64,000 nucleotides of DNA. Source: Schaalia suimastitidis DSM 15538. GTDB lineage: Bacteria > Actinomycetota > Actinomycetes > Actinomycetales > Actinomycetaceae. Position numbers and translations under genes: made by a program. Under the pieces are notes generated by a model. The model did no database searches, was not told the DNA's origin, and was given only the letters and a program-made list of their open reading frames with translations. The DNA lies in NCBI RefSeq assembly GCF_000429105.1, contig NZ_AUBF01000009.1, forward strand, positions 1 to 64,000, written 5' to 3'. This document shows positions 1 to 8,163 of this stretch, in pieces (positions within the stretch are counted from its first letter, which is position 1; every line of letters begins with the position of its first letter).

Positions 1-153
1 AACAACAACCAACACACCCCCCCCTTTTGGGCGGGCGTGCAACAAAAAAGCTGCTGCACGCAGCACTGCTTACACCACTATACAAATCACGACCAACCCA
101 AAACCCCACACCCGTGTGGGGGACACAAGAGAATACACTCGTGGTCGACACTT
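1..153 (+). other. Spacer before 5S rRNA (presumed 23S-5S spacer)
   Basis: No coding potential is visible here. The stretch lies directly upstream of a 5S rRNA and contains C-rich and A-rich tracts. By normal rRNA operon order it should be the 23S-5S internal spacer, with the 23S gene ending just outside the window. The 23S 3' end itself is not seen, so this is inference. Confidence 0.5.
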
Positions 154-271
154 TTGCGGCGGCCACAGCGTGGGGGAAACGCCCGGACCCATACCGAACC
201 CGGAAGCTAAGCCCCACAGCGCCGATGGTACTGCAACCGACAGGTCGTGGGAGAGTAGGACACCGCCGCAA
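154..271 (+). rRNA. rrf: 5S ribosomal RNA
   Basis: The 5' end (TTGCGGCGGCCA) pairs with the 3' end (CACCGCCGCAA), forming helix I of 5S rRNA. The interior carries the conserved stretches CCCGGACCCATACCGAACCC and GGAAGCTAAG, and the 3' part reads TGGGAGAGTAGGAC, as in actinobacterial 5S rRNA. The length of about 118 nt is normal. End positions are set from pairing of the terminal helix and may be off by one or two bases. It is the last gene of an rRNA operon that begins outside the window. Confidence 0.96.
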
Positions 272-284
272 CCACACATATCCG

Positions 285-325
285 TTTTGGGGCTTGCCTT
301 CACCAATCAAAGGCAGGCCCCAAAA
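285..325 (+). terminator. Terminator of the rRNA operon
   Basis: Arms TTTTGGGGCTTGCCTT and AAGGCAGGCCCCAAAA pair with a single G-U and enclose a 9-nt loop. The hairpin lies 14 bp after the 5S gene and is followed by a T-rich stretch. It is a typical factor-independent terminator. Confidence 0.9.
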
Positions 326-471
326 CGTGTATTGCGACTTGTTGTTTTGATAGTTTCATAAAATGCTTGTCAATTACCCTTTGTTATGTGATGCTTTTCA
401 TACCTCCTAGGTGTCTCGTGGAAGGTGCGTTCGCTTGCTTTTATCTCCGCTTCAATCGTCACTTCGGAGGT

Positions 472-912
472 ATGAATGTGAAGCCGGTAGTCGTTATGAA
501 TGCAGTGCTCACATTCTTTAGCGTCATGGGTCTTTGTTTGGGAGTGCTCGCACCACATTGGCCAAGCTCCGAAGCGTTGGGTGTGAACTTCGGGGCGATT
601 TTTCTTCTCCCTGCTTCCCTGCTGCTGTTGCTGATCTGTGTAATCATCTGGGTTGTCATTTTCGCGCAACATAAGGTAGGTACTGGAAGCCGCGGTGGGA
701 AGAGTGCTCCGTTAACCACAACAAGTCGTATCTTCCTACTCGTTGGGAGTGTTACCATCGTAGTGAGCGTGGCCACATTTTTTCTGGTCCCATCGCAGAG
801 TAGTGAGATGATCTTTGGTATAGCTGTTCTATCGATGATTGCGGCTATTGAGTTGCTTATCGTTGGCGGCATCTTACGATTCTTCACGGGTCAATCTCAC
901 ATCAATGCCTAG
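472..912 (+). CDS. Small four-helix membrane protein, unknown function
   Basis: This encodes about 146 residues that I do not recognise as a named family. Four hydrophobic segments are visible: residues ~8-28, ~38-62 (the LLPASLLLLLICVIIWVVIF region), ~85-105 and ~113-135. A short basic loop (HKVGTGSRGGKSA) sits between helices 2 and 3, suggesting a four-pass membrane protein. The frame is open upstream to 367, but that part is not protein-like. A GGAGG at 466-470 is 1 nt before the ATG at 472 and 7 nt before an in-frame GTG at 478, so 478 may be the true start. It stands alone between the rRNA operon and the MT0933-like gene, and no partner suggests a role. Confidence 0.7.
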   Translation: MNVKPVVVMNAVLTFFSVMGLCLGVLAPHWPSSEALGVNFGAIFLLPASLLLLLICVIIWVVIFAQHKVGTGSRGGKSAPLTTTSRIFLLVGSVTIVVSVATFFLVPSQSSEMIFGIAVLSMIAAIELLIVGGILRFFTGQSHINA

Positions 913-1152
913 AGGGCCATTCCGAGGTGTAGGTGTGCCCACCGTTGAGTGCTGGCAATGGTCCTTCGGAAGATGCGCCAAACCTCAGGTATGCCTTTCT
1001 CGGCATCCTTATGTGCCCAAAAAGGGCTTTGTTGCCATGAATATGACGCTGTGCACATGTCACGTCAGGTCGTTTTTGCCAAATGGCACCACATTATGCG
1101 TCCAGGGACGCAAAGGCATAGTATGGAATACCCTTAGTTTTCCACGAAAGGA
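913..1152 (+). promoter_or_regulatory. Intergenic region with likely promoter for the MT0933-like gene
   Basis: No gene is visible. TAGTAT at 1119-1124 fits the actinobacterial -10 pattern TANNNT and would start transcription near 1131, about 20 nt before the ribosome binding site GAAAGGA at 1146-1152. No convincing -35 box is seen. Confidence 0.4.
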
Positions 1153-1341
1153 ATGAAGATGGATCTGGGAAGTCTCGGCCAGCAAGCACAAGATGCCGCA
1201 AAGTCCCTGCTCGGTGACGAAGCTAAAACAGACGCAGCACTTGATGCCGTAGCTGATGCTGCGAAGAAGGTAACCGGCGGTCGTTTCGACGGCCAAATCG
1301 ATGCTGCGCGTGACACCGTCGATGGCAAACTCGGCGAGTAA
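1153..1341 (+). CDS. MT0933-like small antitoxin-type protein
   Basis: This is a 62-residue acidic, Ala/Asp-rich helical protein. The pattern GxxAQDAAKSLL..A..AVADAAKKVTGGRFDGQIDAARDTVDGKLG resembles the MT0933/Rv0909 'antitoxin' family of actinobacteria. Members often have no adjacent toxin, and none is seen here. The start ATG follows GAAAGGA immediately; an in-frame ATG at 1159 (the second Met) is 6 nt after that sequence and is an equally good start. A strong hairpin terminator follows 9 bp after the stop, so it is a monocistronic unit. The antitoxin label is family naming only; a general stress role is equally possible. Confidence 0.75.
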   Translation: MKMDLGSLGQQAQDAAKSLLGDEAKTDAALDAVADAAKKVTGGRFDGQIDAARDTVDGKLGE

Positions 1342-1350
1342 TCACTCGTA

Positions 1351-1384
1351 AAATGGCGTCGCCCAAGGCTGGGCGACGCCATTT
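1351..1384 (+). terminator. Terminator after the MT0933-like gene
   Basis: A perfect 14-bp stem, AAATGGCGTCGCCC with GGGCGACGCCATTT, encloses a 6-nt loop and is followed by CTTTG. Its A/T ends would let it act in either direction. Confidence 0.88.
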
Positions 1385-1584
1385 CTTTGCCTCGTGTTGC
1401 CACTAAAAGGGCGGCATCGTCACGTTGTCACCACGGTGGGCTCGGATAATAAAGGTAAAGACCAAGTCGGTAGGCAATGAGGTAATTGGCCTCGACCCGT
1501 GCGCTGTGGTGTTGGAAGCGATGCCGATAATCCGCTACACGACTGTCCCTCGCATTGCCCGACTACCTCTGACACAATACCTGT

Positions 1585-2445
1585 GTGGATTTCTCGAATC
1601 AGCCAGTGCAACGTTCCGGCTCCATCTTGCTTGCAGCAACACCCATCGGAGATGCTGCAGACGCCTCGCCTCGCTTGATTCGTGCATTGTCCGAGGCCGA
1701 TATTGTTGCAGCCGAGGATACTCGCCGCCTGCTTGCACTCGCTTCGCGCTTGGATGTGCGCATTAACGGAACCCTACTGAGCCTGCACGACCATAATGAG
1801 GGCGAACGGGCTCAGATGCTCGTTCAGCGTGCGGAAGACGGTGAGCGTGTACTACTCGTATCCGACGCCGGTATGCCCACGGTATCTGATCCGGGCTACC
1901 GCGTTGTCTGTCTGGCAGTCACATCTGGCGTGCCTGTGTCGGCACTGCCCGGCCCCTCCGCACCTGTGACGGCACTGGCTGTCTCCGGTTTGCCCAGTGA
2001 CCGTTTTGTTTTCGAAGGCTTTCTTCCCCGTAAGGATGGCGAAGCAACGCGCCTACTCGCCAGCCTCGAAAATCTCCCGCACACACTGATCTTCTTCGAA
2101 TCTCCCCGCCGACTGAACGACACTTTGGTGCGTATGGCGCAGGTTTTCGGAGGCGGTCGCCGTGCAGCGGTGTGTCGCGAAATGACCAAAACACATGAAG
2201 AAATCCTCAGAGGGGATCTCAATTCGCTCATTGCGCAAACAAGTGGAGAGGTACTGGGCGAGATCACGATCGTCGTCGAGGGGCACCGCGGCGTCACTGA
2301 TGCTGATGATCATGTTGCAGCGGTCCTCGCCCTTGCGGCCGAAGGTATGCGTCTAAAGGAAGCTGCCGCTGAGGTTGCCGAGGCGACGGGCGCGCGCAAA
2401 AACGACCTTTATAAGGCGGCGCTGCGGCGAAAAGACGTTCAATAA
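1585..2445 (+). CDS. rsmI: 16S rRNA (cytidine-1402-2'-O)-methyltransferase RsmI
   Basis: RsmI methylates the ribose 2'-OH of C1402 in 16S rRNA with S-adenosylmethionine. The 286-residue product has the expected landmarks in order: AATPIGDAADASPR near the N-terminus, AEDTRRL, SDAGMPTVSDPGY, GPSAPVTALAVSGLP (tetrapyrrole-methylase fold SAM site), EGFLPRK, FFESPRRL, and a C-terminal TGARKNDLYKAAL tail typical of the family. GTG at 1585 is the longest plausible start; GTG at 1606 (VQRSGSILLAATP) matches the usual family N-terminus equally well. CACAAT at 1573-1578 lies 6 nt before GTG 1585 and may be the -10 of a leaderless message. In other actinobacteria rsmI neighbours metG and tatD; here the metal importer and pncA separate it from metG. 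Confidence 0.93.
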   Translation: MDFSNQPVQRSGSILLAATPIGDAADASPRLIRALSEADIVAAEDTRRLLALASRLDVRINGTLLSLHDHNEGERAQMLVQRAEDGERVLLVSDAGMPTVSDPGYRVVCLAVTSGVPVSALPGPSAPVTALAVSGLPSDRFVFEGFLPRKDGEATRLLASLENLPHTLIFFESPRRLNDTLVRMAQVFGGGRRAAVCREMTKTHEEILRGDLNSLIAQTSGEVLGEITIVVEGHRGVTDADDHVAAVLALAAEGMRLKEAAAEVAEATGARKNDLYKAALRRKDVQ

Positions 2446-2801
2446 CGCCATCATTCCCTGTTGGCTCAGCGGTGCGTGTGGCGAGGGTTGATGCGGCAGA
2501 AACGGTCAGCGTTTGATCTTGCTAATGCCTGCCCAGTGGTGACGAATGCTTATGCCCAGCGCTCAGGGCGGTCAGCGGTGTGCTGTGCTGATGCGAGCGA
2601 CATGCCTTGACTGCGGCAGGGGCTGCCTGCAGCAGTGACACTTCCATAGCGCCCTCAATACTCATGACATCTTGGTACTGTCCGCTCCAAGTATGAGAGA
2701 TTACAGTACCCACTGCAGTGCGATAGGTAGCGCAGCGCCTTGAATATTACCTCGCAACTATGTAATATTTCGGGTAACCGAAAAATTGTGAGGATAAGTA
2801 G
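2446..2801 (+). promoter_or_regulatory. 356-bp intergenic region with hairpins before the metal importer
   Basis: No gene is visible. A hairpin (CTGCGGCAGG at 2611-2620 with CCTGCAGCAG at 2626-2635, one mismatch) may end rsmI transcription. Further on, GGTACTGT (2674-2681) pairs perfectly with ACAGTACC (2703-2710). An alternative stem, CTCAT (2661-2665) plus CTTGG (2671-2675) with CCAAG (2687-2691) plus ATGAG (2693-2697), overlaps it and is mutually exclusive. Two inverted repeats closer to the next start are listed separately. The first ~165 bp show nothing notable. Confidence 0.5.
2743..2783 (+). promoter_or_regulatory. Candidate metal-regulator operator upstream of the importer
   Basis: Two overlapping inverted repeats lie 19-59 bp before the importer start. 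The first is AATATTAC (2743-2750) with GTAATATT (2762-2769), a perfect 8-bp repeat with an 11-bp gap. The second is TTTCGG-GTAA-CCGAAA (2768-2783), a perfect 6-4-6 palindrome. The size and AT-rich ends suit a DtxR/MntR-family metallo-repressor, which would shut off the importer when metal is plentiful. No regulator gene lies nearby, so its identity is inferred. Confidence 0.55.
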
Positions 2802-3722
2802 ATGCGTTCCGCAACCCATGCCATCAAATTACTGTCATTGGCCTGCTGTCTTTGCCTTGGTATTGCCGCCTGCGCGAAACAGACAATCAGCACCAGCGGC
2901 AAACCACTAGTCGCCACATCTTTCACCGTCCTGGCCGATATTGCCCGCAATGTCGCAGGTGATCATATTGACGTCGTATCCATCACCAAAAATGGCGCAG
3001 AAATACACGGCTATGAACCCACGCCCAGTGATATTGCAGCCGTATCCAAGGCGGATCTGGTCATTGACAATGGAATGGGTCTTGAACTGTGGTTCGAACA
3101 ATTTATGCAAGAAGTGAACGTTCCGCGTATCACCGCATCAGCAGGAATTACCCCGATCCCGATCGCCGAAGATGCCTACGCTGGCCGCGACAATCCACAC
3201 GCATGGATGTCACCGAGTAACGTGAAAATCTACGCCACCAATATCGCTAATGCCTTCGCTGAACTTGATCCTGCACACGCCGACACCTACATCGCCAACG
3301 CCAAAGCCTACGGGGACAAACTTGACGCACTACGCACACGACTGGCCACCACCCTCGATGAACTCCCCGAACAACAACGTGCGTTGGTTACCTGTGAAGG
3401 AGCCTTCAGCTACCTCACTCATGACCTGGGGTTGAAAGAAAAATACCTCTGGGCCGTCAACGCTGAAAACCAAGCCACCCCAGGACAAATTGCGCAGGCC
3501 ATCACCTTCGTCAACACCAACAAGATACCTGCAGTATTTTGCGAATCAACCGTTTCGGACAAGCCTATGCAGCAGGTCGTCGATGCTACTGACGCCAAAT
3601 TCGGCGGAACACTTTACGTTGATTCACTCAGTGAAGACAACGGTCCTGTCCCCACATACCTGGACCTTATTGAATACGATCTCAAAATAATCGCTGAAGG
3701 ACTCACCGGGCGTAACCAATGA
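2802..3722 (+). CDS. Manganese/zinc ABC transporter substrate-binding lipoprotein
   Basis: This is the extracytoplasmic metal-binding component of a cluster A-I ABC importer, 306 residues. A signal peptide ends in the lipobox LGIAACAK with lipidated Cys24. Family landmarks are GAEIHGYEPTPSDI (first His ligand), NPHAWMSP (second His), NAENQATPGQI (Glu region) and LYVDSLSED (Asp). His-His-Glu-Asp is the PsaA/SitA/MntA ligand set, and no long His-rich loop of the ZnuA type is present, so manganese is more likely than zinc. Iron cannot be excluded. The gene heads a three-gene operon: its stop overlaps the ATPase start as ATGA. A palindromic operator lies just upstream. Confidence 0.93.
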   Translation: MRSATHAIKLLSLACCLCLGIAACAKQTISTSGKPLVATSFTVLADIARNVAGDHIDVVSITKNGAEIHGYEPTPSDIAAVSKADLVIDNGMGLELWFEQFMQEVNVPRITASAGITPIPIAEDAYAGRDNPHAWMSPSNVKIYATNIANAFAELDPAHADTYIANAKAYGDKLDALRTRLATTLDELPEQQRALVTCEGAFSYLTHDLGLKEKYLWAVNAENQATPGQIAQAITFVNTNKIPAVFCESTVSDKPMQQVVDATDAKFGGTLYVDSLSEDNGPVPTYLDLIEYDLKIIAEGLTGRNQ

Positions 3723-4561
3723 CACGTGACCAGCCCAAAGCGCCACCGCAGGACAAAATGCCGGGCGGCGCTACGCCTCGTCAAGATACGAAAAACATCC
3801 CCGCCATTACCGTCAACCACCTAAGCGTTCACTATGGCACGGTCTGTGCCCTCAACGACGTGACATTCTGCGTCGACGCAGGCAAAGTATGTGCACTCGT
3901 CGGCGTGAACGGCTCAGGAAAATCGACGCTGTTACGCGCCATCCTTGGACTGACTCCGTCAAGCGCCGGCCACATTGAAATCTTTGGAAACGCCGCCCGC
4001 GACGCGCGAAAAAACCGACATATTGCCTACGTCGCTCAAGGTGACGACATTGACCTGACATTTCCGCTCACCGTAGACGATATCGTAAGGTCAGGCTGCA
4101 AAAGCCGACACGAACGACGACTCTCTGCATGGCGCACCAGACACAATAAACGTGGCGGCGATGACGCAGTCGAAGACGCCCTCGCGCAAGTGAACCTTTG
4201 TGATATGAGGCTTCGACAGATTGGTGCCCTTTCTGGCGGACAACGAAAACGGGCATTTATTGCCCGTGCCCTTGCAGGTAAAGCACCGCTGATCCTCCTC
4301 GACGAACCCTTCGCTGGGGTTGACCACGCATCTGAACATATGATCCGCACGCTGATCAGCGACCTTGTCGCCCACGGAAGCACCGTGCTGGTTGCAACAC
4401 ACGACCTTGCGCACCTTAGCGAATTTGCTGATGAGGCAATTCTCCTTGCCGGGCGGATCCTCGCCCAGGGAAGGCCTGACGAGGTCTGTACACCGACAGT
4501 ACTTGCCCGCGTATTCGGCATTGATACCGCAGCCCGTCGCGATGACGCAGGACAGAACTGA
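3719..4561 (+). CDS. Metal ABC transporter ATP-binding protein
   Basis: This 280-residue protein is the ATPase that powers the metal importer. It has Walker A GVNGSGKST, Q-loop region YVAQGDD, signature LSGGQRKR, Walker B LILLDEPF and H-loop ATHD, so it should be active. A short, charged N-terminal extension (about 25 residues) precedes the NBD. It overlaps both neighbours by 1-4 bp (ATGA with the lipoprotein gene, TGATG with the permease gene), which indicates translational coupling and equal subunit supply. Confidence 0.94.
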   Translation: MTRDQPKAPPQDKMPGGATPRQDTKNIPAITVNHLSVHYGTVCALNDVTFCVDAGKVCALVGVNGSGKSTLLRAILGLTPSSAGHIEIFGNAARDARKNRHIAYVAQGDDIDLTFPLTVDDIVRSGCKSRHERRLSAWRTRHNKRGGDDAVEDALAQVNLCDMRLRQIGALSGGQRKRAFIARALAGKAPLILLDEPFAGVDHASEHMIRTLISDLVAHGSTVLVATHDLAHLSEFADEAILLAGRILAQGRPDEVCTPTVLARVFGIDTAARRDDAGQN

Positions 4562-5436
4562 TGGACCTCATCGACATCTTCATCACCCCCTTTAGCTACG
4601 GCTTTATGAGTCGCGCCCTCATATCGGCACTCGCTGCTTCAGGGGTATGCGCACTTTTGTCATGTTGGCTCGTGCTGGTCGGATGGTCTCTCATGGGCGA
4701 TGCCGTGTCCCACGCAGTCCTTCCCGGTGTTGTCCTTGCCTATATCGCAGGCGTCCCATTTGCGTTCGGAGCAATCCTTTTTGGTGCCGGTGCAGTTGTC
4801 CTTATCGGAATTGTGCAGGAAAAGACTCGCTTACGGCAGGACGCCGCCATCGGCATCGTATTTACCACCTTTTTTGCCCTTGGGCTAGTGCTGGTTTCCA
4901 TCACGCCCAGCCACATTGACCTTGGACATATTGTTTTCGGTAACCTTCTTGGCGTCTCGACAGTAGATATGCTGCAAGTCGTCGTTTTGGCGGTGCTCGT
5001 CGCAATAGTCCTCGTCGTTACGAGACACGATCTGACACTGGTCACCTTCGACCCAGCCCACGCCTACGTTATCGGCTTATCGCCACAGATACTCAACGGC
5101 ATCCTGTTAGGTGCTTTGGCTGTGACGACTGTGGTGGCCCTTCAGGTTGTTGGCGTGATTTTGGTTGTCGCGCTACTTATTTTGCCTGGGGCAATAGCGC
5201 GCTTACTTACACAACGGATCACCACCATGCTGCTCATCGCACCGACAACCTCTATGGTGTGCACGGTCGGAGGTCTGCTGGTGAGTTACCACGCCGATAT
5301 TGCTTCAGGAGCAACAGTCGTGCTGTTCCACGGCGCGGCCTTCCTTGCGGCGTGGCTATTGTCGCCACAGGTAGGTGTGCCCGTACTTGCGCGTCGCCAC
5401 AGGCAGCGGCGCGCTGGTCGTACTACTTGGAATTGA
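4561..5436 (+). CDS. Metal ABC transporter permease
   Basis: This 291-residue integral membrane protein has about eight hydrophobic segments and belongs to the ABC-3 (ZnuB/MntB/SitC) permease family. Family features include WSLMGDAVSHAVLPGV near residue 40, followed by the pore helices, and LPGAIARLLT near residue 215, the usual ATPase-contact region. It is the last gene of the metal operon. Its last 14 bp overlap the 3' end of the convergent pncA gene, so no separate terminator fits between them. Confidence 0.93.
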   Translation: MDLIDIFITPFSYGFMSRALISALAASGVCALLSCWLVLVGWSLMGDAVSHAVLPGVVLAYIAGVPFAFGAILFGAGAVVLIGIVQEKTRLRQDAAIGIVFTTFFALGLVLVSITPSHIDLGHIVFGNLLGVSTVDMLQVVVLAVLVAIVLVVTRHDLTLVTFDPAHAYVIGLSPQILNGILLGALAVTTVVALQVVGVILVVALLILPGAIARLLTQRITTMLLIAPTTSMVCTVGGLLVSYHADIASGATVVLFHGAAFLAAWLLSPQVGVPVLARRHRQRRAGRTTWN

Positions 5437-5989
5437 CGAGGCGTACGCCAGCGATGCTCATTCGCTCCCTTGCGGCGCGTCCAAGTTCCGCCGACACCGG
5501 TTCAGTCAGATCAGTGAAAACAGTGGTAGCAAAGCCTGCGCGAACCGCATCAAGGGCCGTATCGCAGACACAATGGGATTCCGCCAAACCGACAATGTCG
5601 ACGCTACGGATACCCGCCTCGTGAAGGACGACACTGAGGGAACGGCCATCTTCTGAAGTGCCTTCAAAACCCGAATAGGCTGCCGAATACTGCCCCTTGC
5701 GAATCGTAGCGTCGGCGTTAAGTTGCGCCAATGCCGGGTGCAACTCCGCATTGGCTGTGCCAGCAACACCATGCGGCGGCCACGTATCAATGTAGTCGGG
5801 GTCATGTGAAAAATGTGCCCCCGGTTCAATATGCCAATCCTGAGTGGTGGCAATCAACGCGTAACTATCGCGATGGGCCGCGATATAGGCAGCGATCCGC
5901 TCGGCACAGGCGTTGCCGCCAATAACCGGAAGTTCACCGTTTTCGCAAAACGTTGGTTGAACGTCAACGACGATCAGTGCGCGTGACAT
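5423..5989 (-). CDS. pncA: Nicotinamidase / isochorismatase-family amidase
   Basis: The 188-residue product hydrolyses nicotinamide to nicotinate for NAD salvage. The catalytic triad is visible: Asp in VVDVQPTFC (~residue 9), Lys in IRKGQYSAAYSGF (~97) and Cys in GLAESHCVCDTALDA (~142). The metal site is represented by TTQDWHIEPGAHFS. Length and motif order match PncA, the enzyme that also activates pyrazinamide. The start ATG follows GGGGG at a good distance. It is transcribed towards the metal permease gene and overlaps its end by 14 bp. Confidence 0.92.
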   Translation of the reverse strand: MSRALIVVDVQPTFCENGELPVIGGNACAERIAAYIAAHRDSYALIATTQDWHIEPGAHFSHDPDYIDTWPPHGVAGTANAELHPALAQLNADATIRKGQYSAAYSGFEGTSEDGRSLSVVLHEAGIRSVDIVGLAESHCVCDTALDAVRAGFATTVFTDLTEPVSAELGRAARERMSIAGVRLVNSK

Positions 5990-6130
5990 ATAACCCCCAA
6001 GATGGTTTCAGTGGTGTTCTCCCACAACGGTACGGCACTCAAGGGCGCGCGTCACCTGGGCCTCGTCAATCGGACAGGACGAAGGACGCCGGATGGCCGA
6101 TGTCAATTCTGAGACACGGCGCCTGGGCAC

Positions 6131-6143
6131 TAGACTATTGCCT
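6131..6143 (+). promoter_or_regulatory. Leaderless -10 box of metG
   Basis: TAGACT at 6131-6136 fits TANNNT. The ATG lies 7 nt downstream, where transcription would start, so the message should be leaderless. No Shine-Dalgarno sequence precedes the ATG. Confidence 0.6.
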
Positions 6144-7985
6144 ATGAGTCGTATCCTCTCCGCTGTTGCTTGGCCCTATGCCAACGGTCCGCGCCATATT
6201 GGCCACGTCGCTGGCTTCGGTGTGCCCTCCGATGTGTTTTCCCGTTATATGCGCATGGCAGGACATGATGTGCTCATGGTGTCGGGAACCGACGAACATG
6301 GGACCCCGATCCTTGTGGCAGCTGACAAGGAAGGCGTATCAGCTCGCGAACTTGCTGACCGCAATAACCGTCTCATCGTTGAAGACCTCGTGGCCCTTGG
6401 TCTGTCCTACGACCTGTTTACCCGTACCACAGCTGGTAATCACTACAAAGTGGTGCAGGAAATGTTTGAAGTGGTGCGTGACAACGGGTACATGATTGAA
6501 CAGGTGACGCGTGCTGCGATCTCCCCTTCAACGGGACGTACCCTTCCTGACCGCTACATTGAAGGCACCTGTCCGATCTGTTCGACTCCGGGTGCGCGCG
6601 GCGACCAGTGCGACGCATGCGGTAACCAGCTTGACCCAACGGATCTCATTGACCCGCATTCGCGGATTAATGGCGAAACACCGCAATTCGTTGAATCAAC
6701 CCACTATTTCCTTGATCTCCCAGCATTGGCTGACGCATTGGCAGCATGGCTTGATGACCGTGAAGCCTCAGGTACGTGGCGACCAAACGTCATTAAATTT
6801 TCCAAGAATTTCCTGGAAGATATCCGCCCTCGCGCAATGACGCGCGATATCGACTGGGGGATCCCTGTGCCAGGATGGGAAGATCAACCGACGAAGCGTC
6901 TCTACGTGTGGTTTGACGCCGTCGTTGGTTACCTGTCGGCGTCCATCGAATGGGCTCGGCGCACCGGTGATCCGCAGGCGTGGCGTCAATGGTGGAATGA
7001 TCCTGAAGCCTTGTCGTATTACTTTATGGGCAAAGACAATATCGTTTTCCACAGCCAAATTTGGCCCGCAGAAATGCTGGGCTACAACGGCCAGGGAAAT
7101 AAAGGTGGAGAACCAAAGGGCTTAGGTACCCTCAACCTGCCCACCGAGGTGGTGTCCAGCGAGTTCCTCACCATGGAAGGCAAGAAATTCTCTTCCTCCC
7201 ACGGCATTGTGATTTACGTGCGTGACTTTATGGAACGCTACCAAGCTGACGCGCTACGTTATTTTATTAGTGCCGCCGGACCAGAAACCTCTGACTCGGA
7301 TTTCACGTGGGCAGAATTTCTTCGCCGCACCAACGGTGAACTGGTGGCAGGCTGGGGGAACCTTGTGAACCGTACTGCCTCCATGATTCATAAGAAATTC
7401 GGCGCAATCCCAGCACCCGGTGAGCTCGAAGATATTGACCGCGCGCTCCTGGACGCGGTGGCCGCTGGTTTTGACGAGGTGGGGGACCTTATCCGTCATC
7501 ACCGGCAAAAAGCTGCATTGTCAGCAGCTATGCGACTGGTCGGTGAAGCCAACAAGTATGTCACCGACACCGAACCCTTTAAGCTCAAAGCGCCTGAACA
7601 ACAAGAACGGCTGGCAACTGTGCTGTGGGTGCTGGCCCAAGCGGTCGCTGACTTAAACCTCATGCTCAGCCCCTTCTTGCCCCATGCGGCCAACGATGTT
7701 GATCGTGTCATGGGTGGTGCTGGTACTATCGCGCCGATGCCGCATATTGAAGAAGTGCCTGAATTGGATCCAGAGGCACTCACTGCTGATTTTGCGGGTC
7801 GTACTACGTACCTCATTATTACGGGTGATTACAGCGGCTTCCCCACGTGGCAGCGGCACGACATTGTCGTGGGCACCGAAATTGCTAAGCCGACTCCAGT
7901 ATTTACGAAACTCGACGAGTCAATCGTGGAGGAAGAACTGGCACGCTACGCGAATCTCATTCCCGACGACGTCACCGGCGCCTAA
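6144..7985 (+). CDS. metG: Methionyl-tRNA synthetase
   Basis: This class I aminoacyl-tRNA synthetase charges tRNA-Met; the product has 613 residues. It carries the HIGH motif (GPRHIGH), a zinc knuckle [18 protein letters not shown] with four cysteines, a VWFDAVVGY active-site segment and the KMSKS-type loop KKFSSSHG. The C-terminal Trbp111-like dimerisation domain of longer MetRS is absent, as is common in actinobacteria. A longer frame opens at 6093, but the protein start [15 protein letters not shown] at 6144 fits the family and sits 7 nt after a -10 box. The usual actinobacterial partner tatD lies 36 kb away. Confidence 0.96.
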   Translation: MSRILSAVAWPYANGPRHIGHVAGFGVPSDVFSRYMRMAGHDVLMVSGTDEHGTPILVAADKEGVSARELADRNNRLIVEDLVALGLSYDLFTRTTAGNHYKVVQEMFEVVRDNGYMIEQVTRAAISPSTGRTLPDRYIEGTCPICSTPGARGDQCDACGNQLDPTDLIDPHSRINGETPQFVESTHYFLDLPALADALAAWLDDREASGTWRPNVIKFSKNFLEDIRPRAMTRDIDWGIPVPGWEDQPTKRLYVWFDAVVGYLSASIEWARRTGDPQAWRQWWNDPEALSYYFMGKDNIVFHSQIWPAEMLGYNGQGNKGGEPKGLGTLNLPTEVVSSEFLTMEGKKFSSSHGIVIYVRDFMERYQADALRYFISAAGPETSDSDFTWAEFLRRTNGELVAGWGNLVNRTASMIHKKFGAIPAPGELEDIDRALLDAVAAGFDEVGDLIRHHRQKAALSAAMRLVGEANKYVTDTEPFKLKAPEQQERLATVLWVLAQAVADLNLMLSPFLPHAANDVDRVMGGAGTIAPMPHIEEVPELDPEALTADFAGRTTYLIITGDYSGFPTWQRHDIVVGTEIAKPTPVFTKLDESIVEEELARYANLIPDDVTGA

Positions 7986-8030
7986 AGGACGTTACATCTG
8001 TAGTGATAGCACGCCACATCTGAAGAACCC

Positions 8031-8062
8031 GCATGGCGCACAATACTCGTTGTGCGCCATGC
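8031..8062 (+). terminator. Terminator between metG and the convergent membrane gene
   Basis: A perfect 13-bp stem, GCATGGCGCACAA with TTGTGCGCCATGC, has a 6-nt loop and is followed by TCTTTGTG. It lies between convergent genes and probably serves both strands. Confidence 0.8.
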
Positions 8063-8163
8063 TCTTTGTGTGTACTGCGCATCGTAGGCGCCGCGTGACG
8101 TGTAGTGCACAGTGTGGGTAATGCCTGCATCGCACGCATCGCATTGCCGAGCGTTACACGTGA

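Noticed and set aside
2446-2801. Manganese (yybP-ykoY) riboswitch before the metal importer
   Set aside because: The conserved internal loops are absent; the palindromic DNA operator explains regulation better.
2802-5436. Naming the importer ZnuABC (zinc)
   Set aside because: The visible ligand set His-His-Glu-Asp and lack of a His-rich loop favour manganese, so no zinc name was given.
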